From positions 101,493,982 through 101,557,981 of the forward strand of contig CM051457.1 of assembly GCA_028274465.1 (NCBI GenBank): 64,000 nt of DNA, given 5' to 3'. Shown piece by piece: positions 1 to 11,003 of this stretch. The position numbers and the translations under genes are program-made. Every line of letters begins with the position of its first letter. The stretch's first letter is position 1. This DNA is from Plantago ovata. Its lineage: Eukaryota > Streptophyta > Magnoliopsida > Lamiales > Plantaginaceae. The notes beneath the pieces were generated by a model. The model did no database searches. It was not told the origin of the DNA and saw nothing but the letters and a program-made list of their open reading frames with translations.

Positions 1-205
1 AGCAACGGATACTGTTATTCGTCGCTGAAGAATAAAAAAAAATAAATAAATAAAAAATAAAGCTTACCGACGGATAACGATAACGTTAAGCTTCGATATA
101 TCATCCAGCGCCGATCCGTCGGTAAGGGCGTACCGACGGATCGGTCGCCTATTACCGACGGATAACATCCTTTATCCGTCGGTAAAGGTTGTGTTTCTTG
201 TGGTG
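1..205. mobile_element. CACTA element remnant with right terminus
   Basis: The segment ends in ...GTGTTTCTTGTGGTG, the reverse complement of a CACTA-like terminus (CACCACAAGAAACAC). It is packed with CCGACGGAT/ATCCGTCGG motifs. Its first ~105 bases match 1249-1365 (the left subterminal part of the next element) and its last ~100 bases match 4700-4800 (the right terminus). It therefore looks like an internally deleted, MITE-like derivative joining both ends. The left end lies before the window. The superfamily call rests on terminus and subterminal repeats. Confidence 0.65.
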
Positions 206-1143
206 TATAAGTCTCTCTTCTTTTTCTAATCTATATTCTAGCTAGCTTTCTATAACTTTTTTTATTCCTTTTCATAAATCACCATTTAGTTGAATTACTT
301 GATACTTTATATTATGATGAATAGATCTGGTATATAGTGTAAATATGATTCTAGATCTGTATGTATATTATGATGAATTCGTTCCTCCTCAATAGTTTAA
401 ATTTTGGTAGAGTTGGCCTTCCCAAAAAGGTTGAAATCGGCCACGAGTGCAGTGGAGTATTGGCGAAATTATTATAAATGATTGCATTCCGTTCCTCCTC
501 AATAGTTTAAATTTTGGTAGAGTTGGAATTCTATCAATTTGAAGAAACGTAGAAACGTGAAATAATATGCGTTGGTTTCTGTTTTCACCGAAACTAGATG
601 GGTTTTGTTATAACCCATTTTTGATTAATCGGGTCTTTTGACCCGCGAGACTCAAAATGGTATGATTTGCAAATTCATGCAAAGACTATAGCTACTTAGG
701 CTCTGTTTGATTCGCCTGAAAACAACTGAACTGAACTTATCTGAACTGAACTGAACTTAATAAATCTGAACTGAACTTAAGACTTAATAATAATAATAAT
801 AACACCAATAATAATATTCATCTAGTTTCGGCTAGTTTCAGTGGCTGAAACTAGCTTTCATATGTCAAATTTGCTATTAAATCCAACTCAACGAGATTTT
901 GAGGTCCATTTGTGCAGGCGGATTTCAAAAATCCTCATTAAATCCACTTGAGCGAGATTTTGAAGTCCGGAAGCTTAGTAAGTAGCTAGCCCTTTGTAAA
1001 TGTTATTTAAGGGTGGCTTTTAATGTAATTAGTTGTTGTTATTGGTCCAACCCTTTATGAAATTAGCCCAACTTGAGGGGCCTCATTGCAATTCTCTTTG
1101 TTTTTGTTTCCAATAAATATGTGTTATTCACACTATTAACATA
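206..1143. other. Gene-free stretch between two CACTA segments
   Basis: No supported coding region. It holds a 36-bp exact direct repeat, a run of CTGAACTGAACTT-like units at about 725-780 followed by (TAA)n, and two imperfect copies of an ATTAAATCCAMYT...GAGATTTTGARGTCC block near 870-970. The end (about 1020-1141) has a polyadenylation-like CCAATAAA and ends ATTAACA, which could be an LTR remnant. That is not established. Confidence 0.4.
381..526 (+). repeat. 36-bp exact direct repeat pair, 110-bp spacing
   Basis: The block beginning GTTCCTCCTCAATAG and ending AGAGTTGG occurs at 381-416 and again at 491-526 without mismatch. The sequence between the copies is unrelated. Function unknown; possibly left by a local duplication or strand slippage. 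Confidence 0.8.
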
Positions 1144-1146
1144 CTG

Positions 1147-1282
1147 TCCAGACGGATCGGTACCCGTTACCGACGGATGACGGATAACGAACAAAGTTGA
1201 CCACTTTGTTCGTCATCCGTCGCTAAAGATGACCGATCCGTCGGTAATTTAGCGACGGATACTGTTATCCGTCGCTGAAGAA

Positions 1283-1320
<38 letters not shown>

Positions 1321-1375
1321 TTACCGACGGATAACGTTATCCGTCGATAAACTTCGATATATCGTCCAGCGACCG
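1147..1375. repeat. Left subterminal CCGACGGAT repeat block
   Basis: Repeated CCGACGGAT/ATCCGTCGG and the variant AGCGACGGAT occur here in direct and inverted orientation, interrupted by a ~30-base A-run. The arrangement mirrors the right-hand block and is the expected binding platform for a TNPA-like protein (knowledge of En/Spm; not shown for this element). Confidence 0.65.
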
Positions 1376-2268
1376 GCAGAAGCTTCATTCTTCTTCAATC
1401 TCCATTCTTCTTCTTCTTCGTTTTTCTCTCTTTTCATCTCCATTTCTCCTTCAAAACTCCACCATTTTCATCCATTTTGGTGGCTAATTGAAACTTATTG
1501 CACAAGCAACAAGGAACAACCTTCAATTCGAAGTTTTTTTGGTCAATTTGTGCAAAATCAAAGGTATGAACTCTAACCCTTATTTGATTTTTAATTTGGA
1601 AATTATTCAATTGTTGGTTAAATTGTCAAATGTATGTTACATAGTAGTTGATACAAGTCTATTTTGCTTAAATGTGTAGTTGATTGTTGTTAAAATTGAG
1701 TAATGAATCGATTTTGGGATTTTATTAATTTGGGGATTTCTTAAATTATGGAAATGTATGTTAGTATTAAGTAGATATTAGTTGTTATAGTTGAATGTTA
1801 GTTTTGGATTATGTTAATTTGGGTTTGTTAATTAAAATCGAGACTTAGATCAATTTAGGGCTTTTTTTAGTTTTGTATTTGATCGAATTTCATGTTCCAT
1901 AACTAGCTTATGTACTTATATAAGGTTAATTTTGTAGTTGAATACGATAAAATTGAGTAATTTATGAAAATCGAGACTTGTAGCTCAATTTGGGGTTTTT
2001 GAAATAAAGTGAAAATGGGTTCGAGATGATGATATGATGATGATGTTAGGTTAGAGATGATGTTCATATGGTTGTTGTTGACAATGCTAGGCTAGGATCA
2101 TTTTGTAGAGTTAGAGTTGGATGAACCTTTAATTGGTAATAAATTATGTTGCTATGTCATTTATATGTATATTCACTTGTATGTGCATTTACGTTAATTG
2201 ATAATGCTTTATATTGTACGTGCATATTTCATATCATTATACTAACCTTGATATTGTTTTATTTGCAG

Positions 2269-4228
2269 ATGCCGAAACCTAGGTGCAACTACATTCCACC
2301 CGAGTTACGAGTTCCTGGAGCCCCAGGGTACGAGCAGGGTGTAGTTCCACCCATCATTGGATTCTCGGAGGGGAGTAGCTCCTCATCGTCAACCAGGAAG
2401 AAGAAGGCTAAGTTTGACCCATTTGCGAACCTACCCGATGATGGTTGCCCATACGTGACGCCGACCCTGGGTGCCATGTATAAGGGAAAGCTTGTTCTGT
2501 TCCCTAACGGGAAAGCTGCGTAAGTACACTTTCTGATGTTTAGTTTATTGTTTAACTTGTGACATATTACGTATACTTTATTATGCTTATTCATTCTTAT
2601 TTGTATTTAACAATCATAATAGGTTTTACCCTGCATCTGCCCATTCGAAGATCGGTGACATCATCACCCAGAAGTTCATCGCTCCAGCACCGACTGAGGA
2701 CCGTGGTGGGGAGAAGTGGTCAAGGCTGCCTGACCATGTCATTGGCTTCTACTTCGATGAGCTGCGGGTATTGTAACAATCTTAAATGTTTAGTAAACGT
2801 TGTTTTATTTTATTCTAAATTTACGTGAGTGGTATGTTAGCCACTATATTTGGGTGATATGTTAGTCACCATGTGTTAGTTGTTTTTTTAGGGCAATGTG
2901 AGTGGTATGTTAGCCACTATATATATTTGGGTGATATGTTAGTCACTATTGTGCTTATGTTAATCTTGTTCTTGTTGTATTGATTGTTGTGTCGTTCTAA
3001 ATTGTGACCTTTGGTTGTTTTGGTGGTTAGAAACACTACTACTTGCCAAACGTGCTATTGAAGGAGCTTTGGTTTGTTTTCAACACTGTTGGTGCTCGTT
3101 GTTACCCAGACAAGGTCCACGACCTTAAGGAGTCTCCTCGAGTGAAGCCTAGATTCATCCACGACAGCGAGTGGCCTCTGTGGTTGGCTTACTGGAAGAC
3201 ACAGGATGTCGAGGACCTAGCAGAACAGAACAAGAAGAATCGAGCACGGGCGGACAGAAGCAGCTCCGGTGATGACGAGGACTATTCGAAGCACCATCTC
3301 GGCACACAGTCTCAGGCCACTCGTGACCTCAATGTAGTAAGTTAACTTGTGCTTTACTCCAGTCACTTTCAATATTCTTAAAATTTTATTGTAAACACTG
3401 ACACTTATTATTTTGCAAAATGAACAGAGGCTCACTGGACAAGGATGTGAGTCGTACTTGACCATGGTGAAAAATGCCAAGTTCAAGAACGGCAAGTGGA
3501 CATGCAAGAAAGCCCAGAAACTGAATGTGAGTACATAAATGAGTAGTTTGAGTTACTTATACTGTATTTCTTTTTAAAAAGTTTGTATATGTATTGTAAT
3601 ATATCAACTCATGTATTGCTTAACTGCTTGTAGGAGGACGTTGAGGCTGTGTACATGCTTAAGATGCAAGAGAAGGGTGACAGACTTACGATGGAGGAAG
3701 AGAACGCTGCCTTCCTCGAGGTGAACCCTCCTGGCCCTAAGTGGTCGGTCTATGGCTTAGGAAACTTGGGACGTTCTCTTGCAGCTGAATCATTTCAGCG
3801 CTCATCCGGTTCTACCTCCAGCTCAGATTCTCGATTGGCTGAGGAGATGGCAACACTTAGGGTCGAGAATGCTAGGATTATGACCATTCAGAACACACTT
3901 GTGTCTCAGGTATATTAACTTGTATGCTAAGATTATGTTGATATGTCATGTAGATGTATAACCACTTGTATGCTCATTTACATTGCTTGCATCTATCATT
4001 CATATTCTTAACTATATCGATCATTACTTGTGTCAGGTGGAGACGCAGAATTTCGTGCTGAAGAAGCTGCTGGAGAAGCATCCCATTGGCATAGACCCGT
4101 TCGCAGAGGGAGCTGTGTTTCAGACCGGGGAGGGGAGCCCTGGTACGGCGGGGAGTGCGGGTTTGCAAGGCAGTTCTCATGCTCCTTCTGGTTCCAGTGG
4201 TCGTGGTTCTAGTGGTCGTCGTCCTTAG
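2269..4228 (+). CDS. TNPA/Transposase_24-like protein of CACTA element
   Basis: Six exons join in frame: 2269-2519, 2623-2767, 3031-3336, 3428-3526, 3634-3909, 4037-4228, giving 422 codons. The start is the ATG directly after an acceptor (TTTGCAG|ATG), so a long 5'UTR intron probably precedes it. The N-terminus is Pro-rich with a Ser/Lys stretch. The middle has the family's W..YW core followed by a KNKKNRAR-like basic patch. Then come VKNAKFKNGKW, a PGPKWSVYGLG segment, a probable coiled coil (EEMATLRVENARI) and a Gly/Ser-rich tail. Proteins of this type bind subterminal repeats and assist excision of CACTA elements; they are not the catalytic transposase. The donor at 3336/3333 is ambiguous by one codon. 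The frame is open throughout, so the protein may still be made. Confidence 0.7.
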
Positions 4229-4454
4229 ATTTTGACATTTTAGTTGGGCATTTGTAGTACTATTGTAAAACTTTCACATTTACATTTGTAGTAAACGTTT
4301 TTCTATTTTGAAGAATCGAATTTTATTGAATTTTATTTTCAATTCAATTTTAATGATTTTTAATTTTTAGTACGTAAATTTATATTTATTCCCGATAAAC
4401 AGGTTGTTGTACAATTATTAAGAAAAATAATAAAAAAATAAAAAATAAAAAATA
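4229..4454. other. 3' flank of transposase gene, AT-rich
   Basis: AT-rich sequence between the stop codon and the right subterminal repeats, presumably the 3'UTR and polyadenylation region. A run of AATAAAAAATAAAA units lies at about 4427-4460. No other feature is recognised. Confidence 0.4.
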
Positions 4455-4800
4455 AAAAATACCGACGGATAACTTTATCCGTCGGTCATGACCGGTTGAC
4501 TTCATGACCGAAGGATAAAGTTATCCGTCGGTAATTATCACCGACGGATCACTTTATCCGTCAGTCAAACGAATAAGGGCTGGTCAACGCCCTTATTCGT
4601 TAATCCGTCGGTATTATCCATCGCTAAAGTTAGCGACGGATAATAACCGTCGGTAACCGAATTACCGACGGATAAAATAGCTACGGGCTATTTCTCCGTC
4701 GGTACGGGGTTGCCGATCCGTCGGTAGGAGCGTACCGACGGATCGGTCGCCTATTACCGACGGATAACATCCGTCGGTAAAGGTTGTGTTTCTTGTGGTG
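4455..4800. repeat. Right subterminal CCGACGGAT array plus CACTA terminus
   Basis: More than a dozen copies of CCGACGGAT or its reverse complement occur in about 330 bp, often as facing pairs (ACCGACGGATAA...TTATCCGTCGGT) that could form hairpins. The last ~100 bases are nearly the same as 105-205. The block ends at the CACCACAAGAAACAC terminus. Confidence 0.75.
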
Positions 4801-4929
4801 AAAGTTAAGTATGAGCAAACTCATTACTGAAAAGTAATAAGCACTTGCTGAGAAAGTTTTAAACGACGAAAGTTTGAAAAGAATATTCACCCCCCTCTAG
4901 TCTTTTCTTGTTGTTTAAAGGGACCAACA
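4801..4929 (+). mobile_element. 3' end fragment of a copia LTR
   Basis: This stretch matches the 3' end of the copia LTR at about 56905-57034: AAACTCATTACTGAAAAGTAATAAGC..., then AAACGACGAAAGTTTGAAAAG, then TTTAAAGGGACCAACA. It starts exactly where the CACTA terminus ends, so the CACTA element appears to have inserted into this LTR. The 5' part of the LTR is not found in the window. Confidence 0.8.
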
Positions 4930-5318
4930 ACCATATTGTCCAATCTGGATGATCTTGTCGGGATATCATTTCCATAATAAGCGATAGTTGGATGTGAACA
5001 TATTTCAACTGTGTCCAAGTACTTTTTGTCTTTGCCATGAACAATAAATGCATAGTGTATATCACATAGTCTATTATTGTTTTCGAAATGGGGTTCCAAG
5101 TGGCGACTGCCAATCAATATATAAACACACCTATTTGTTAAATTAGACCAACAAATGAATGAACGCAAATATATGGAGATATTTGAAAATTCAATTAATT
5201 ACCTATGAACCTGAGCCAAATGATTGTGCAAATCGAGTTGCGTCAACCTTCTAATAGGTACTATCTCCCGAAAAGTGGTGCAAACTCTGCAATAATCATT
5301 TCTAAAGCATTAAAATAT

Positions 5319-6453
5319 GGGCAATTTACATCTACAGCCCCTCTTAGTTTTTTTTATTACAGATTTTTCCCTCTTAGTTTAACAATTACATGTAGCCTCC
5401 TGTTAGACAAAAACAATTACATCCAACACCACGATCTTGACTTTTTACGAATTAAGAGCTGGAAGTTACAATTTTACCCTCACCAGAATCTCAAATTTTG
5501 TGGAGATCCAAACACCTTAAGTTTTCAATTTTTTACACATTTGCCTCTAAAATAATTTATTTTACAAAATTAACTCTAAAGTATCTCAAATTAACCCACA
5601 TAAATTATATAAATTTCAAAATGAGCTAATAATAATTGTAAAAGGAGCCTCATTCAAGATTTTATTTCAAGAAAACCCCAAAAATAAAAATAAAAAATAA
5701 TAATAAATAAATAAAATTAAATCTGGCCACAACTCATGTTTACAAGTGTGGACGAGTTCAATTCCGCAAGATCAGATCTTATTTTATTTTTTTATTTGAT
5801 GAAATGTTGTTCTAAGATGATAGAGGAGCCAAGACGAATTCAACGACGCAAGAATCGTTCGATTTGGTTGAAAAATGAAGTCCCGCGAAACTTTCGAATA
5901 CCTTGAAGTCATTCATGGCGGATTTGCAAACACACGATGGTTCAAGCCAAGGTGGTATGTGTTTCGAAGAGAACGTCGTCACGAATCCAACGATGCAAAG
6001 AATCACTCAATTTCGTCGATAAATGAAGTTGCGGCGAGCTTCCGAAATTCAGCCGTGTACGGAGCTTTTGGTGGGAGCTTACTAAATCATTTTGTACTCT
6101 TATTTATCCTTCCTTTTGTCAATGATATTCTCACGAAACAGAGCAAAACATAAATTTAATGAGATTTCTCCTAGTCCACTTCCCCGATGAAGACACGACA
6201 GAGGGTAGCAGTAAAGAAGAAGATGAATAAAAAATAAGGGGGAAAGATTAAAATAAAAGGAAAAATGATTTAAAAAAAGTAATAAATTCCAATTTTTTAA
6301 CTTATAAGGCCTTGTTTGGCCGGAATATTTTGAAAACTGAATAACGGGGAGGTCAATGTTTTTTCGGGCAATGGGGCTACATGTAATTGTTGAACTAACG
6401 AGGGCAAAAGTGTATTTGGAGCCCGTAGCAAGGTAGCCCAATGTAATTTTCCC
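5319..6453. mobile_element. Mutator-like non-autonomous element, copy A
   Basis: Flanked by a perfect 9-bp target duplication TTAAAATAT (5310-5318 and 6454-6462), the Mutator signature. The ends are inverted: GGGCAATTTACAT... on the left and GGGAAAATTACAT... from the right, with similarity running ~90 bp through ...AACAATTACATGTAGCC on both sides. Length is 1135 bp; no transposase is recognisable. Two internal blocks (about 5825-5915 and 5968-6050) resemble each other and the arms of the inverted duplication at 26.1-26.7 kb (shared TTTGGTTGA and CAATGGCGGATT-like words), so the element may carry a captured gene fragment. It interrupts the AP endonuclease-like pseudogene. Confidence 0.8.
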
Positions 6454-6462
6454 TTAAAATAT

Positions 6463-7845
6463 AAATTTTATAAATATATTATAATGGTTATATTAAATAA
6501 AGTACCTTGCATTGAAATCACCACAAGTATTATATCCTTAGTATGCTTATTAATAGCTTTAAAAAGTCTATGTATCATCTCCAGCCGACGATGAAATGCA
6601 ATACTAGGGTCGATTGATATATCTTCAGTCGTATTATGTGCATACAGGTTGATCAGAATAAATGACTTGAATTCTGCCCATATTATTCGATCCAACTCAA
6701 CATCTGGATACGCCAAATTCCTATCATCATTCCCATCTGAAATAAATAAAATTAGTAGATAAACTTTACTTTTCACACTTGAATAAAAGGTTTTAAATAT
6801 TGTCTCATAATTCAACTATCCCATAATGTAAAATAGTGGAAATATGTATAATATTTATCATAAACAAACAATTTCTACTCCCTCCCAAAAAATATTAGTC
6901 ACTTATGTGTAATTTTAGAAGGAATATTAAATTAATAAAGGGAATGAAAATTTTAGTGGGAGTAGGTAATTTTCTCATTGAACTATAGTTGTTAAAATCG
7001 AGTAGGGTGACAAATTAGTATTGTGACTTCTTTTTTTTTTTTTGTTTTTTTGTAATGGATATGTTTTGTGGGACACCGAAAAAGGTAAATCGGATAACTT
7101 TTACGAGACTATGGAGCATAAATTTTGTTGTAGAAAGTTTATTAAATAATCTAATATGAGTGTCATTGGCATTTTATATTAAATACAAGGGGTAATTCGT
7201 CATGAGTTAACCGAAAAATTAACAGCATTAGTCAAATTTAACATAAAATAAAAAATAAGGTGGATAATCAATTTTTTTAGAATAAAAGAGATAAATAGTC
7301 CGTCAGAAAATACAGGGGTTGACTGGAAGTTTTTGGGGGGTTTTCATTTATAGTCATTACATAAGCTATATAAGTATTTATCTGTAAATTATTAAAAAGT
7401 TGGTGAACTGGAACAAACTTGTAGGTATGGTGCACCATGTCTTCACAGGATCAAACATTCATTTTCCACAAATATAATTGTGCCTAGTTGCTTAATGCGA
7501 CCGAGTGACCAACACATCTTGTGCGTCATCTTATTGACTCCAGCGAGGAATTCAATCAATAACTGCAAATATTACACCAATTAGATAGATCAATGTTTTC
7601 ACTTAATTCATGTTTAAATAGATTGAAACTCATAAGACTCACGAGACTTACATCTTTTTATTTATTTTTTAATTTTGAATCATATGTATGTGAACCGTCC
7701 TGACTGGGGGAGTTGTACCTCCCGTGTCATAAAATTCAACTTTTATATAAAATGGTTTCATAAAAATATATGTAAAAATATATACGGACTTTAGATGTAG
7801 ATTCACCAATACAAACTTGGATAAGTACGCCCAGAAATTAAGTTG
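6463..7845. other. Gene-free DNA around pseudogene exon
   Basis: Apart from the pseudogene exon at 6506-6736 this is AT-rich sequence with homopolymer runs (for example near 7030). At 7440-7565 a minus-strand stretch reads LLIEFLAGVNKMTHKMCW and might be another decayed exon, but no family match can be asserted. Confidence 0.3.
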
Positions 7846-8552
7846 TGTATTTTAATAACTTAGGAAGAAGTCCATTGATATTGAGTGAAACAATATTCAA
7901 CCCCTCTCTACAATTCTTACATACACCACTATAACCAAGTTGCTCGAATATTGTGTCTGCATCAAAGACTTCATCCCATGCTTCCTTATGAAAGGCTTCC
8001 AGCTCGCTCTGCAATTCTTCAAATTTTTTATGTGCTTCAACATATTTAACAATAACATGTTCATGCTTGAAATATCTCTTAGCCAAAGAAGCTCGCACTA
8101 TTCTACCACTGGGAATCTGATTATCATAGTAATAATGCATACATTAATAACACATATATTACATTTAAAGTAGCATATATTATGTTTGAGGCTAATGAAA
8201 CTAATGAAAATGATACAATAAATATCAAAGATGTCTGACTCTTCAAGTTAATGAAGAGTTAACGAAAGGGTATACAACCAAAATTATATTTAAAACCTCT
8301 AAAGTGGAAGACATTTTAAATCTAATAAAACTATGAATGGAATACAACAATTACAAATTAGTGTTAATTCTAATTATCAAATTAATTCTATATGAAAACA
8401 TTTCTATAAATATTTAAGTTGTTGGTTTTAACTTATAAAACACAGAGTCGGCTACCGATCAACAATTTAGTAAATCCCCCACGACGCCCGTCATCCCACA
8501 TAATATCACGCAGGAAAATAAAATAAACCACCTGTGAATTCTTTTGGTTGAG

Positions 8553-8677
8553 GAGTAAATTTATGGGTCGCCACACCACATTTTGTTGGTTGTTGTTCAG
8601 AACCAATACTTGTCCATTATCAACCTACAAATAAAGTAGCATATATTACATTTAAGGTATGACTAATGATGCCGTCT

Positions 8678-8714
<37 letters not shown>

Positions 8715-10440
8715 TATGGCTAATGATACTGCCAAAGCGATTTTGATAATGCAAATTATTTTTTGTAGGTTAATTAATCAAACTCTATTATGATTATCCT
8801 TCCTTAATAATCAAGTTAAATCTTTAATATGTCATCCTCTCCCACGCCAATGACGGAATATAAAAGGGTAAATTGCACTTCAAATCAACATGCAATTGTA
8901 TTTTTCATACAATTCCTAAAACATTTGAAATATTATTTACTTATTAAATAAGGTGTGTTTTCCTTAAAATAATTTTATAATTTAGTAAAGATTTTTAGAC
9001 ACTCATCCATACAATAAATAAATAAATTGAGTCTCCTAAAATTTATGATATTATAATAATTATACTTTTTCATGATATAATTTTGTAATTAATTATTTTA
9101 TGTTATAAGTTATAATAAATTTATAGGTACGTGGACTATAAAAAATTAATAAAAATAAAGTGTGTAACTTTTTAATAGACATGAAAATTAGATATATCTC
9201 ACACACACACACACACCAAGATTAAGAAGGAAACAATAACATTTTAAAAGTTTTAGGGACTGAATGAAAATGAAATTGCATGTTAATTTGAAGTGCAATT
9301 TACTACTTTGTGTTCCGTCATTTGAAGAGTTATATCATATCCATATCAAAAACATATTTTGTTTGTAGTAACTAAGTAAAGATAATTGTAATTGAGTTTG
9401 ATTAATAAAGCTGCCAAAAATAATGATAAATTGCTTTGGGATTATCAAAACTACTTTGGTAGTATCATTAGCCTTAAGATATTAATTGTCAATCTAATAA
9501 CAATAGATACCAAATCTTCATTAAAAAAAATGATACTAAATATATTTATATAAATAACTAAGGAGCCTTGAAAAGTAAGCATAACATAAAACACTTGTAC
9601 CTAACCAACTTAATAACATGGAATCCATAATTATAATAGAGAATATGACACCGTTGTATGTTTTGCTTCGTTTTACGACCAATCACATGTTCTATTTCTT
9701 TAATTATGCATTGGAGAATAATGAGTTTGTATATATGTCAGAGTAAATAAATCTTATTATCAATCAATAAAATTACAAATAAACGTACCCATCTACACTC
9801 ATTTGTAGGCGGTCAAGGAAACTTGTAAGCCCCCTGAAAACATTACATCATAATATTATGTATAATTGACTAATAATATTAACAAATTTATACATAATCC
9901 AGATTCACTTAGCAAATTGAAAATGAAATTTATACATATGAAGTGAAAAAGAAGGTTCAAATAATAAGCACAAGTGTAACATGAACAAATTTCCAAATAT
10001 CAGTCCCTTAAATATTTCTAACTAAACCTCTTGAAATTAAGTATTAAAATCAAAAGTACGTACATATAAAGGACAAAACAATACGTACATTTATCTTAGG
10101 TCTCAAATTCGTCCGTTTCTACATCGACCAATGCATGATTGAATGCATCTAATGAGCTCACAATCCTCACTCCATCTTTCATAAGTTCCTGAATAAACCA
10201 GAAAAAAAAAAAATTGATTAGTTACACCTCCTAGTAATGTTAATTATACAAATTTTATTATAACACAAATAGAAATAAAACTTACCTCCTCGGTTGACGT
10301 CCATCCTTGATATATGTCGATTTTTAATTCTTCTTTGAGGTCATTGAATTTCAGTTCATCAAAAAGTCTCTTGGTAGTTTCTTGTTATACATCATATCTT
10401 TGTTACCTTTAATTTGTCATCATCGTATTTACTACAAAAA
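8553..10440 (-). other. Possible upstream exons of the AP endonuclease-like pseudogene
   Basis: Short open minus-strand segments with plausible splice borders lie at about 8555-8630, 10105-10190 (ELMKDGVRIVSSLDAFNHA) and 10285-10375 (RLFDELKFNDLKEELKID). They are on the same strand and upstream of the pseudogene exons, and one frame break is visible near 10385. They could be the 5' part of that gene. No conserved motif ties them to the AP endonuclease family, so the link is positional only. Confidence 0.2.
8652..9482. mobile_element. Long-TIR foldback (probably Mutator-like) element
   Basis: Two arms of roughly 250 bp are inverted copies: GGCTAATGATACTGCCAAAG... on the left and GGCTAATGATACTACCAAAG... 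read from the right, continuing through AATGACGGAA and GTAAATTGCACTTCAAAT. The near-identical 9-bp flanks TTAAGGTAT (8652-8660) and TTAAGATAT (9474-9482) fit a Mutator target duplication, so the element proper spans 8661-9473. The centre is AT-rich with an (AC)n run. On the left the terminus appears twice (8661 and 8718), separated by GTCTC plus a ~34-base A-run. That is the footprint expected of a tiny poly(A) retro-insertion with its own target duplication. Confidence 0.7.
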
Positions 10441-10702
10441 TTAACATATTAATTAGTAAAATACATGCAATATTATTATCTACTCGCTTCTATCTTTTTT
10501 AATTCACACATTTTAATAAACCACATTCAATTCATTAATTTCCTAAAAATACTAAATTAATTAGAGGTAATTATAACATTTCAAATAACATGATATCTCA
10601 AAATGGTATACAATTCAACAATTTGCATTAAATACGATTAAAGTCTTTTTTGAAAAATGTAGCGACAAGTATTTTTCAACGTCTAGGACTATACTATTAG
10701 TA
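9483..10702. other. Gene-free AT-rich DNA
   Basis: Nothing beyond the doubtful minus-strand exon-like pieces near 10.1-10.4 kb is recognised. The sequence is AT-rich with short homopolymer runs. Confidence 0.3.
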
Positions 10703-11003
10703 CTACCTCCATTTTTTAATAAAAGATGTTTTAGCCTTTTCAAATCTTGTCATAATATAATAAGTTTTAGATTTTAATTAATATAATAATATATTTCCAA
10801 GAACAAATAATTAAAGCTTTAGCTATTCTAGTCATGTTATTCCGTGTTTTTCCTTATTTGCCGTCTTTTTATTATACATTATTTCAACTTTTTAGTTTAT
10901 TTCCAAGGATTTAGTTATGTTTCTCGTGTTTATCCATATTTATCCACTTGTCTTAATATGTGTGAAAAAAGTTAAAAGATCTTATATTGAAAAATGGAGG
11001 TAG
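10703..11003. mobile_element. Stowaway/Tc1-mariner MITE
   Basis: Inverted ends CTACCTCCATTTTT...AAAAATGGAGGTAG with flanking TA dinucleotides (10701-10702, 11004-11005). The 301-bp body has no coding capacity. The terminus resembles the plant Stowaway consensus CTCCCTCC. Confidence 0.8.

Larger units (their letters stand above)
1144..4800 (+). mobile_element. CACTA (En/Spm-type) transposon, TNPA-type gene only
   Basis: The right end is CACCACAAGAAACAC... (as reverse complement), ending at 4800. Both flanks carry dense arrays of CCGACGGAT motifs in both orientations, typical of subterminal transposase-binding repeats in CACTA elements. The body carries one spliced gene with a Transposase_24-like product. 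No large TNPD/Transposase_21 catalytic gene is present, so the element is non-autonomous as seen. No matching left CACCACAAG terminus is found near 1144, so the left edge is truncated or the true left end lies outside the window. A long A-run lies at about 1287-1316. Confidence 0.7.
4940..8116 (-). pseudogene. Decayed AP endonuclease (EEP family)-like gene
   Basis: Three minus-strand segments appear in the order expected for an ExoIII/APE1-type endonuclease. First, an exon starting at 8116 (TCAG acceptor) ends with LNIVSLNINGL, like the KI(V/C)SWNVNGL strand that carries the metal-site Asn. Second, an exon at 6736-6506 reads RIIWAEFKSFILINLY, then a frameshift, after which CGDFNA appears in the next frame; this matches the catalytic GDxN motif. 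Third, 5170-4940 reads GSRHLEPHFENNNRL...HYAFIV...YYGNDIP, like YRHGGRKTNKGWRLDYFLV...GSDHCP but lacking the catalytic His. The QETK region is not seen. MULE-A lies between the second and third segments, and the 3' side abuts an LTR fragment. Catalytically dead if this reading is right. Confidence 0.5.

Noticed and set aside
206..1143. Possibility that this stretch is an insertion splitting one larger CACTA element
   Set aside because: The right terminus at 205 and lack of a matching left end make several nesting orders possible; the window does not decide.
1167..1388. Minus-strand open frame across the CACTA subterminal repeats
   Set aside because: It is made of CCGACGGAT repeats and a long homopolymer (poly-Phe in translation); no coding character.
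6875..6965. CTACTCCCTCCC... start and GGGAGTAG end resembling a Stowaway MITE
   Set aside because: Only ~8 bp of inverted ends and no TA target duplication, so not supported as a complete element.
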